Source of the DNA: Rutpela maculata
Taxonomy: Eukaryota > Arthropoda > Insecta > Coleoptera > Cerambycidae
Length of the DNA stretch: 64,000 nt
Reading direction: 5' to 3'
NCBI GenBank assembly: GCA_936432065.2
Contig: OW386290.2
Location: forward strand, 142,053,677-142,117,676
Position numbers and translations under genes: made by a program. The notes under the pieces are model-generated. The model ran no database searches. It was not told the origin of the DNA and saw only the letters and a program-made list of their open reading frames with translations. Positions 55,256-64,000 of this stretch are shown here, one piece after another (the first letter of the stretch is position 1; every line of letters starts with the position of its first letter).

Positions 55256-55667
55256 AGGATCTGAGGTCACAATCTCATTAACCTTCAATCCAGATTCCCC
55301 ACTATTTTCATCGGATTCCCAGAGTGATAGAATTATGGGGTTTTACGGTTTCTTTGAGTTATGAGGTCAGTACTGAAGCACCACGATATTAAGGTGAAGT
55401 TTTAACGATGAATCACTTTTGGACTCCGATTTAAACGAGCTGAGTAAGCAATATTATGATCAACTCTTTTGGTGCTAAAAAAACCTGTGTTGAGGAAAAA
55501 CTAAGGTCAGATCGTGTTCAGCGGCTCAAAATACAAGGGATAGATATGGTCAGTACCCCAGCACCGACAACTTTTTTTTTGTGGGTCTGTATAATGGATA
55601 TGGCTTGTGAACGAAATTTTGGGACACCCCATATATACCATTCTCAAAAATAGTATTTCTATACTAG

Positions 55668-57462
55668 TCCAGTCAATGACCTATTTCCCGTATAATTTTG
55701 CCAAACAGCCCCGATTTTCATAAAAATTTGGATTTAGGTTCTACTTACCCTCTACTCCAAAGTTGACCCTGTACTGGGGGTTGCTTTTACCCTGGGGATG
55801 GATGCCACTCTTTCTCGGGGGTGAAAAATGTTTCATTAAAAATAAGTCCGGGAATGGATAGATTGACTAATTCTAAACATCTTTTGTTAAGTTTTTTCTG
55901 AAAGTCAATACTTTTCAACTTATTCGCGTGTCAATTTTTCAACCAATAAACCCACGTTTTCAGACGGTTTTTCACGAATAACTCAAAAAGTAAGTATTTT
56001 ATCGAAAATATCATTAGTAAAAATGTAGCTTATAGAAAAACAAAAAGAATGGTGTCTGTAGTCCCAATACAAATGGAGTAATAGCTTGTTGAAGGTTGGT
56101 TCTTATTCGTCAAATGCCAAAATTGAAAGTTTCAACGTCAAGTTGCCAAAAAACAATGCATTTTTCGGGGAACCTTTTTTGAAGTGCTTGAAAAAAACCT
56201 TTATTTTTATTTTTTATAAAAGTCCCTAGCATCAAAACTAAGCGAGTTATGACGAAAATAATGTTGGTCCCTATTTTTTTTGGCGCCAAAAAATGTGAAA
56301 ATCACCCCCTAATTACCACCCCACTTGAAAATAATGTTACCACTTTACAATTTACTTTATTTATGTACTTGTAACATGCCCTAGAAGTTTGACCGGTTTA
56401 AAGTGCTTAGTTTTGAAACAATTGAAGTGAAAAGAACATTTTTGTAATTTTGCAAAAAATTGTCTTCTTCAAAATAACTCAAAAACTATTAATGATACGC
56501 AAAATTTTGTAGAGTAGAAAATTGTAGGTTTTGCTTTTCTGAAAATTTTCGCTTTTCTTTTTTTTTTTGATAAAACTTGAGTAAGATATGGCCGTTTAAA
56601 GTTTGCATATGTTCGTAAGTAGTAACTTGTTCAAGCACTTTCTGCTCAAACCCTTTCAAAAATAAGAGCTGAAAGAAAATTAAATTAAATAATAGCTTAT
56701 AGCTCTTGAAAAAACCTACAAAATGATTTTTTGAAGGACTTGATAGCTTAAAAACTAAGCGAGTTATGGGTAAAAAAACCAATCACATATTTTTGCAGAT
56801 ATCAGAACACGTATATTTTGGAGCATTGATGAATACACATTATAGCTATATTTAGGCACAGCATACTCACACCTATTCATAAAAAACAAAAATAAAGGTT
56901 TTTTCAAGCACTTCAAAAAAGGTTCCATGAGTTTCTCCGAAAAATGCATTGTTTTTTGGCAACTTCACGTTGAAACTTTCAATTTTGGCGTTTGACGAAT
57001 AAGAACCTTCAACAAGCTATTACTCCGTTTGTATTGGGACTACAGACACCATTCTTTTTGTTTTTTTATAAGCTACATTTTTATTAAAAATGATTTTTTC
57101 GATAAAATACTTACTTTTTGAATTATTTGCGAAAAATCGTCTGAAAACGTGGGTTTATTGGTTGAAAAATTGACACTTTCACTCGCGAATAAGTCGAAAA
57201 GTATTCTTTCAGAAAAAACTTTATAGAACAAAAGTCGCTTAGAATTAGTCAATATATCTATTCCCGGACTTATTTTCAATGAAACATTTTTCACCCCCCG
57301 AGAAGGGGTGGCATCCACCCCCAGGGTAAAAGCAACCCCCGGTACAGGGTCAACTTTGGAGTAGAAGGTAAGTAGAACCTAAATCCAAATTATTGTGCAA
57401 ATCGGTGCTGTTTGACAAAATTATACAGTATCGTCGTATTTTACCTTCAATGACTGGATTAT
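55668..57462. mobile_element. long inverted-repeat element with TCCAGTCAWTGA ends
   Basis: Arms of about 560 bp (55668-56215 and 56890-57462) are reverse complements, for example GGGTGGCATCCACCCC versus its copy, and AAAACGTGGGTTTATTGG versus its complement. The spacer is about 675 bp. No transposase; the ORFs within are low in complexity. Another large foldback. Confidence 0.72.
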
Positions 57463-58360
57463 ACACTGGGCGTACCAACATTTTTTTCGGATTATACGAA
57501 ATTACTAAACCTTAACTTTTTTGTAACACTTTACCATTTACTCTGTTTTTGCCTGTCACTTGGTCAGGTTTATTACCACAACAGATTTATCAACAACCAA
57601 AGAAGAAAACCACAGTTGAATATATAACTTCACTTTATTTCACTTAAACCTAAAGCGATACATTGTACTTACATCTTACAATACACTAAACTAGATATAA
57701 TAATTGATAGAGAGTTTATCTCTTAATTGAACGTCACCACACGAAAAAATTACACCATACAATTAACAATAACCCCATTTACTGTGCTCACAACATACAA
57801 AAGAATACTAAACGCTAGAAAAATTAAATAACAAAAAATCTCCTGCAATCATCAACTATATTAAATATTACCACTATGGTAAGGAAAATATCAAACTGCC
57901 ATATTATTGTACCAGGGTGACGCATTTGCCGAAATACTATAGAAAAATAATAAATAAGCAAACAAATGTCTTTGTAAGGAAAGTGTTGGCATTTGAACTA
58001 ATTATTTGAAAACTATACTGCATTTTTATTACTTACAGGGCGACTTAAAAACTGTGATTTTGAATCAATTTGGAAAAAGGACGTACTCCTATACTCCAGA
58101 CATAAAATAAAACTAATATTGGGGGTGTTATACAAGTATAGAAGTAATTCTTTGGCTAATTCTAAGGCAAAAACGTTATAAAAGTATTTGTAGTTTTTAT
58201 AAAACGTCTAATAGGCCACCAACTGTGATGCACCCTGTATAAACAGGTCTTAAATGGATTCGTTTTTTAAAAAATTTGTTTTTTTTAAATCTGCAAAATT
58301 CCGAGAGGTATTGTTTTAGAACTTACTGTACTGGCATTTTTTGGTTAAAAAAAACGTTCT
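57463..58360. other. intergenic DNA, no gene seen
   Basis: AT-rich; a GCACCCTGTATAAACAGG motif at about 58229 belongs to the recurrent CACCCTGTAT class. Nothing else recognised. Confidence 0.4.
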
Positions 58361-58560
58361 CTTTATTTTCACCAGTGGCGTACACTGGGGCAATCTTGGT
58401 AATCTTATTTTTTTACATAATCCACAGATGGGTTGAGGAAACTTTCCTTATTTAATAAAAGTCTGTAAAAGTCATGTAAATAATATAATTCTATATCAAA
58501 ATGAAGCTTGCATCATCACGAATCAGATTTCACCATAAAATAGGCTATCAATATACCCAA

Positions 58561-58643
58561 TGGAAAGTTAGAAGGAACTCCCTGGAAACTTTCGGAGTTT
58601 TCAAAACGAAAGTTTCCAGGAAGTTTTCCTTCTAACTTTCCAT
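58561..58643. repeat. hairpin (GAAAGTTAGAAGGAA stem)
   Basis: TGGAAAGTTAGAAGGAACTC and CTGGAAACTTTCG pair with GAAAGTTTCCAGGAAG and CCTTCTAACTTTCCA across an 83-bp interval. A near-perfect foldback of unknown origin. Confidence 0.6.
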
Positions 58644-59274
58644 TATGCAACTAAATTAGTGAGAACTGTGCTTACAAGAGTTAGTAGTCAGCACTGTCAG
58701 CAGCCAAATAGAGAACAATAAAGAAAAAAGTGAACGGCAAAAGTACAACGAAGACATTCGAGATGCACACCGGTAATGGCACTAAAACAGAGGGGAGGGG
58801 TTCGGCCCAAACGCAGTCCCAGATGAGGTATTCCTCGACAACAAAAGAAGAACAACAAAGTGGCGCAGCCCCTCCCCTCCCCCAGGCCGAAAACAAATAA
58901 AATATTTTTAAAAAAATTGTGCAAAATTCCTGTATTTGTTTTTATTAAAAAAATAATGCACGCCACTGGTTAGAGATGTATAACGCTGTGTTGAATGACA
59001 CTTTTGTGCTGACACATTTCGGCGTGTCACATTTGAAACAGCAGTAATAGCTTACAGTGACACTTTAATAACACTCAAGATGGCGGGAGCCAAAGGTCCG
59101 TGTGCGGTACCACAGATCACGAATATTAATTTCTACCAAAATTCTTAAATTTTTATTTCGAAGTCTCGTAGATAAACAATCTTGAGACGAAAAACTGTTA
59201 TGAAGCATTTTTTGTGTAGCTGTTAGTAGCTCTCTGGGAATCCCCGAATCGTGCATCGTATCTTAAAACAGTTT

Positions 59275-59400
59275 CTAATAAACAAATTTGTTTTATAATT
59301 GTCATTTCTACAACAATTTTGTTTTATTGTTATTTTATTACATTTATAAAATTGCAATAAAACAAAATAGTTGTATAACGTTCAAATTTTGCTTGTTGGG
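59275..59400. mobile_element. small MITE, CCCAAYAARCAAA family, copy 1
   Basis: About 125 bp, ending AATTTTGCTTGTTGGG; internal palindromic halves ACAACAATTTTGTTTTATTG and complement. The reverse-orientation second copy is at 60337-60458. The left end here is slightly shortened. Confidence 0.6.
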
Positions 59401-60336
59401 TGCTGTGTTGCCATTTCAATATTGATACTGATATCGCCCAGTGCCAATGACTTACGGTACTTGAAATCATTTTTCTGTGTTATGACACAATTATGCTGAT
59501 ACTTTGTGTTAACACTTCAAGCAGTGCAGTGTTGTTTCAACACAAGAAAATTTAGAGTTACCCATGACTAACTGATTATAATTTGGTTAGTAATTTATTA
59601 TTCTTGTACTTCTGGGCTAAATGTATCAATAAGACAAACAGGGCAAGTTTTGTTTAGTTTTAATGTATAATTCATAGAAAGTTGTCAAATTGAAACACGG
59701 TGTATTATTTTCTTTAAATAAGAGGCTACTCCAACGTACGCCACTGGTGAAAATAAAGACATTATTATTCTGATGAAAAAATGATTCTTTATGTAATACA
59801 CTGTGTGTAGTGGCGGGCTAGGTATAGGGAGTAAGAATTACAACATGGCATGTGCCAGCTGGCTGAAATGAAATAACTGAGAGCTGAGATCTTCGCGGAC
59901 GGGCGAGTTTGCTCTGCAGTGTTGTCATATCTCTCGCGCTACATGAATGTACATACCAAATGGGCAATTACACACACTGTACTAACTTATAACAAGTTTT
60001 AAAACGATACCTCTAGATATTTTAAAATTCTTGGAAAAAAGGATTTTTTTTGTCAAATAAAAAACCCTGATCTTAAAAAGGAGCCATTTATATAAATTAG
60101 TTGTTAGAATTAGTCAAACATTTCCATCCTATGTGGCTATGTACTTAAACAACACCCTGTATATAATGAAACTCTAAATAAAAAAAATAATACCCATTTT
60201 TTTTTGATAGATTAGATTTCTTTGACGTAAATCTTTTGAAAATACAGGTATTGTTCCTGAAACAACTAAAAAATATATCATTGTGCTCATCTTTAGTAAC
60301 CAAAAAAGAAATTTAAACAAAAATTGAATCAACCAT

Positions 60337-60458
60337 CCCAACAAGCAAAATTTAAATGTTATATAACTATTTTGTTCTGTTGCTATTTTATAAATGTAAT
60401 AGCAATAAAACAAAATTGTTGTAGAAGTGACAATTATAAAACAAATTTGTTTATTGGG
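60337..60458. mobile_element. small MITE, CCCAAYAARCAAA family, copy 2
   Basis: A 122-bp unit with ends CCCAACAAGCAAAATTT and AAATTTGTTTATTGGG, flanked by AT dinucleotides. About 90% similar to the copy at 59275-59400 by eye. Its terminus resembles that of the large F element (CCCAAGGAACAATTT). Confidence 0.6.
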
Positions 60459-61339
60459 ATGAAAAAAGGAACTACATTTTTACAATTATGACAAAATACA
60501 AGAATCGTCATCAGATAATTTTACAAGCAAAAATGTACCTACGAATATTATTTCACAATTTGAAGAGGTTCTTGGCCTTGGTACCTCTTGATAGAAGGTT
60601 TCAGTTCATATTTCAGAACTTCTTCGCTAAGGTATAAGGACACGTACCGTAATCTACTACACAATAAATACATCAATCGTAATACGCATTGCGATATTTA
60701 CATCGGTACATTTAATACATTTATGTACAGAGGCGATTTAGAAAAGGTCATCGACATTCTTCCACATTAAATGGAATAATACAGTCAAATTACTCTAATG
60801 TTCAGAAAATAACTAATTCATGAGGCAAATTTTGAATATGATGTTCTTTAGTAGCTTACAAATAACATACTAAAATTTCCCATAAATCCTCCTCGAGCGT
60901 CGTCCGCCATCTTGGAAAAATGGCGGCGGCTTTTCTTTTCGCAAATCGTAAGTCAGTGTTAGTATTATCATTAAGGAAACATAGAATCTCTTACTATATG
61001 CGAATCCGGCTATTTAAAAGCTGATTCCTCTAATCTGCCAGAGGTGGACTGAATTATGGTGATGGAGTATTTTAACACAAATCACTAGTATATAAGTGCC
61101 GAAATGAGAGGAGTAAAAATGAAACCGTAAGTTGTATTTTTAAAATCGTAAATAATGATTACCGTGTCGGTTTTCACTATCAAGAAAATATATTACTATT
61201 TTGCTAATAATATAGAGGGTATTTTACGTTTAATGACAAAAAAATCCTATTCTAAGAAAAAATTACTAATAATACATCTTCACACATATATGTTTGTTTT
61301 ATCTCCAAGATATATATATATATATAGCATCTCATCGCT

Positions 61340-61494
61340 TTCTGCCCCAATCTTCTCCTAAAAGGATCCTGCGGTAGACTAATTAACAGTTTATTGGGGG
61401 GTTTTACTGTTTTGTTTGTACATTTGGGCACAACACAGTACTTAAGAACAGAACGTTTTGCTTCAGTTTTTCCATCACCTACGGTATTTTGCAC
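61340..61494 (-). pseudogene. THAP-domain first-exon fragment
   Basis: On the - strand an ATG at 61494 opens MQNTVGDGKTEAKRSVLKYC, then VVPKCTNKTVKPPNKLL and PQDPFRRRLGQKAMR. CxxxxC followed by a basic, LP-containing and RRR...AMR segment is the start of a THAP zinc finger (C2CH); the second CxxH would lie in a later exon. No donor is present where the domain should break; a (TA)n run at 61310-61325 replaces it. It could be a broken THAP gene copy or a remnant of a THAP-carrying transposon. Confidence 0.4.
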
Positions 61495-62146
61495 TATTCG
61501 TGATACAAACGATGCTTTTAATCCGCACGACGCATCTTCGGCATTTAAATACAGATTGTATTATAGGCAAGCAACTACGTCTACGTCTCCGATGAGATAG
61601 GAGTGATTGACGTCATGCAACTAGAACAGAACTCCACGCGTTGATTTCTTGATTAATTTTAAAGCCTATGAGACCCTAGAAAATTACGTTTTTTACATTT
61701 TGCTCTAGAATTAAAAGATCTTCTAGAAAATGTAATTAAAAAAATGCTAAATGAGCCCATTCAAGAAGGTCTACAACATATTTCGATTAAATTACATTTC
61801 TAGAGCAAATAGTGTCCAAATATTATGTATATAAGTTGTAAACATAGACATTTAATAAATTTAAGTTCTCCTATTCTTAATTACTCTCCATTGGAAGAGA
61901 CGGTGTACTAGTGGAATTTCAAGAACATTTAGATTTTGTAATTCGAAATAACATGTAAAAATATTATCCAAACATGTTGTCTTGATTGTTAGAGTTTTGT
62001 TACTTACTTTAAATGAATAAACCTTTATACTTAACATATTAAAATTTATAACTTTATAGCTGATGTAAAAATAAAAAAATTAAAAAATGAATCGATTTAG
62101 ATATCTGGCGCCAAATTTGACAGAAAAATGTCCAGTGTAATTTCAC

Positions 62147-62363
62147 CTAGGGTCAGCGATGCCACATTTGTTAGATTTTTATTTCTTTTTAGTAGAATTT
62201 TAATGATTTTTTGTAAAGTTTGGTAGGTAAAATTTGCTGGTAGATTTTTGATAGAATTATCAGAAATCTACCAGCAAATTTTACCTACCAAACTTTAAAA
62301 AAATCCTTAAAATTCTACTAAAAAGAAATAAAAATCTACCAAATGTGGTAACGCTGCCTAGGG
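62147..62363. repeat. 217-bp hairpin element
   Basis: The sequence folds on itself from CTAGGGTCAGCGATGCCACA to GTGGTAACGCTGCCTAGGG, with long arms (TAGTAGAATTTTAATGATTT, AGTTTGGTAGGTAAAATTTG) around a TGATAGAATTATCA loop. Arm identity by eye exceeds 90%. A MITE-like foldback with no coding content. Confidence 0.7.
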
Positions 62364-62951
62364 TACCCCAACCAGGCGAAAAATTCCCGAAAATTTGTAT
62401 GCTTGCCATGGTACTGATACAAAATTAAAGCCTCTGATTGGTTGTAAAATATAGACGTGAAATTTTCCAGAAAATGTCACTCCTGTTTTCTTATCTGCAA
62501 TATTCCCAACATAAGTGATTTTGCATAAAAATTCTTAGATTCTATCTATCTACATTAAATTAATGGGGTAATTCTAGCTATTAAAGTCATTCACTTTAAG
62601 AATGAAGCATTGCTTTTAGATAGTGAGCTATATTTTCCAGCTTTTGAACTGGTCTGATCTGAAAAGTTTTGTTGCCCACAAGGTGACCGCTGCTTCAGTT
62701 AATCTAAATCACTGTTATTTTAATTTCTCTATTCATTAAACTACCTGTAACTTGGTTTCCATCAAGTTTATGAAAAATTTACTCAATAACAATCGACATA
62801 TTCTTCAAAAACTTCAAATAGGTGCCATTTTTCCAAGATGGCGGACGTAATTTGATGTAAATGTTGGGAATTTAGAGATATTTATGTAAATTATTAAAGA
62901 ACACCATATCCAAAATTGAGCTTACTATGAATTACTTCCATTATATTGTTT

Positions 62952-63235
62952 CGTGATGGGCAATATTTCACCAACTGTGACTTAATCACTGATATTATAA
63001 AATCACTGGTATGTTACAAAAGATGTTACAAAGCTGTGACGTGATCACGATACATATACACTTTGAATATAATTTTAGATTGTATAGAGTCCACTTTTGC
63101 TTTCGATGGTCGAAGTGATATTATACAGTGATTTCATCTGTAGGCAATGCTTGATCATGCAAGCCGTGATAACATCACGCTTTAAAATCACTGGTTCGCG
63201 ATGTTAATGAAAAATCACGATATCGCCCATCACTA
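62952..63235. mobile_element. short element with GTGATGGGC ends and ATCAC repeats
   Basis: Ends CGTGATGGGCAATATT and, inverted, TAGTGATGGGCGATATCG. The interior repeats AATCACTG and GTGAT motifs, for example GTGACGTGATCACGATAC. The TGATGGGC terminus and repeated sub-terminal palindromes recall the 23.2-25.3 kb element (ATATGGGCATTAG). No clear 8-bp duplication. Confidence 0.45.
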
Positions 63236-63533
63236 ACGTTTTGCTATTTTACTGCATTAGAGCGTACACTTTCCATTTTAATAGGCCACATCCTCTTAAG
63301 AACACAATGTTAGTCACATCAAATGATAATTTTGGATCTGTGTACGTGTTGATCTCGGCAAATGAGCGCCACACAACAAAAATAGTAATAAAAAATTGCA
63401 ATAGTGTAAGTATATCTAGAAAAATATATTTTTGAAACGCAATTCTAAACGAATTATAAAAATTAAAATAGGAGACAGACAATTGTGCTAGAACTAAACA
63501 AATTGAGTTTCCAAAATAATTACTACTCCGTAA

Positions 63534-63639
63534 TTAGATATCTGCATGTGATGGCGAACCAGACACCGTCTTTACGTTCTTGCTTTTCCTAGGTTGCTGC
63601 TGCTGGCTAGGCGGACTGTAAGGGGTTCTAGCTAGGGAG
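63534..63639 (-). CDS. terminal exon of a - strand gene running off the window
   Basis: On the - strand the acceptor CCTTTTTATTTTCAG ends at 63640. After one base completing a codon, 34 residues follow: SLARTPYSPPSQQQQPRKSK, then NVKTVSGSPSHADI and TAA at 63534. Biased composition (Ser, Pro, Gln), a clean acceptor and an in-frame stop support a real exon, probably the disordered C-terminus of a larger protein. The gene is not recognised. The base composition is more GC-rich than the surroundings. Confidence 0.6.
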
Positions 63640-63908
63640 CTGAAAATAAAAAGGTATTATGCAGTCAAACATGCAACAGAGTGGGGTAGAGTGGTTGGAA
63701 TATTTACTAAGTAATAAGTACAATAAGACATTTATAATTTCATCTCACCATTTATTTACCACATTAGGATATTTAATTTTTTCTGCATTATAGTATTAAA
63801 ATTTTTATTTCTTTTACATAAATAACTTTTATATTTTAGTATGTACTGTACTTTATTTTGGTAAATAAATTATTATTATTATTATCTGCGCTCAATAACC
63901 CACGCCAG

Positions 63909-63928
63909 GGGGGGGGGGGGGGGGGGGG
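63909..63928 (+). repeat. poly(G) run of about 20
   Basis: An uninterrupted G tract of about 20 bases near the right edge. Similar G or C tracts lie at 649, 48628, 49007, 51391, 51580, 51789 and 52001, mostly inside hAT-type elements; this one has no recognised element around it. Confidence 0.7.
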
Positions 63929-64000
63929 CTTGGTCTAAACTAAGCCCTAGTCCAGTTATCAAAGATTTTAATCTCGGAAAAACGAAGAACGGAAGAAATT

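Larger units (their letters stand above)
58361..59759. mobile_element. element with CACCAGTGGCGTAC ends
   Basis: TTTTCACCAGTGGCGTAC at 58365 and its complement ending at 59755 form TIRs extended by CTTTA. A third, truncated copy of this end (CACGCCACTGG) lies at 58958. The CAGTGGCGTA core is common among hAT ends, but no 8-bp direct duplication was found. Contains the hairpin 58561-58643 and a small MITE (59275-59400). Mostly a weakly conserved mosaic. Confidence 0.45.

Noticed and set aside
57600..57800. Possible solo LTR
   Set aside because: No TG...CA boundaries with a target duplication, no primer-binding site and no adjacent gag-pol sequence could be seen.
58361..59759. hAT assignment for the CACCAGTGGCGTAC element
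   Set aside because: The core CAGTGGCGTA fits hAT, but the flanks continue as inverted, not direct, repeats; kept only as a TIR element.

Overview
This is a stretch of AT-rich eukaryotic nuclear DNA, almost certainly from an insect. Protein-coding sequence is sparse and split by introns of 1.4 to 6.5 kb. The recognisable host protein is an arthropod-type SMYD (SET/MYND) protein. Most of the rest is transposable-element sequence: Tc1, mariner, hAT, a non-LTR retrotransposon, a Penelope-like element, and many palindromic foldback/MITE elements. A beetle or hemipteran is plausible, but the order cannot be fixed from the sequence. No base composition or database search was computed; family names come from reading motifs.

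Host genes. (1) The 3' three coding exons of a SMYD-family gene on the + strand (2951-3195, 5172-5431, 6792-7033), with matching intron phases and an AATAAA at 7041. (2) A complete three-exon + strand gene for a 405-residue Myb/SANT-like DNA-binding protein with a charged C-terminal coiled coil (31864-32333, 36674-37023, 43544-43941; AATAAA at 44076). A GC-rich, non-repetitive block at about 21.2-21.86 kb could be its promoter and 5' UTR exon. (3) The terminal exon of a - strand gene running off the right edge (63534-63639). (4) A THAP-domain first-exon fragment on the - strand near 61.34-61.49 kb.

Layout. 0-2.5 kb: decayed mariner-type fragment, a hAT-like MITE, and a 1.8 kb palindromic element. 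2.9-7.05 kb: SMYD exons, with a TA-flanked palindromic element in the last intron. 8.0-11.2 kb: non-LTR retrotransposon with an open 951-codon reading frame. 11.55-13.17 kb: near-intact Tc1 element. 13.3-17.5 kb: mariner-type fossil split by a 3.4 kb hAT transposon with a perfect 8-bp target duplication. 17.5-20.65 kb: Harbinger-like end and a 2.9 kb inverted repeat. 22.1-29.8 kb: LINE tail, a hAT-like element rich in palindromic motifs with another palindrome nested in it, tandem-duplicated and TIR-flanked units, and tRNA-like sequences. 30.5-31.15 kb: decayed pseudogene. 31.8-43.9 kb: SANT gene; its second intron holds two copies of one foldback element nested head-to-head. 44.2-50.4 kb: a four-level nest containing an apparently undescribed transposon with a large DDE-like transposase. 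48.6-52.3 kb: six short hAT-type elements with target duplications, two of them nested inside a third. 53.4-54.2 kb: Penelope-like remnant. 54.5-63.2 kb: further inverted-repeat elements.

Most interesting results: the 44.43-47.43 kb transposon and the larger long-TIR element that contains it; the self-nested F element in intron 2; the hAT MITE hotspot with its stack of target duplications; and the fact that the frameshifts breaking the three best transposases all fall in A-homopolymers. That pattern raises the possibility of assembly error rather than true decay.
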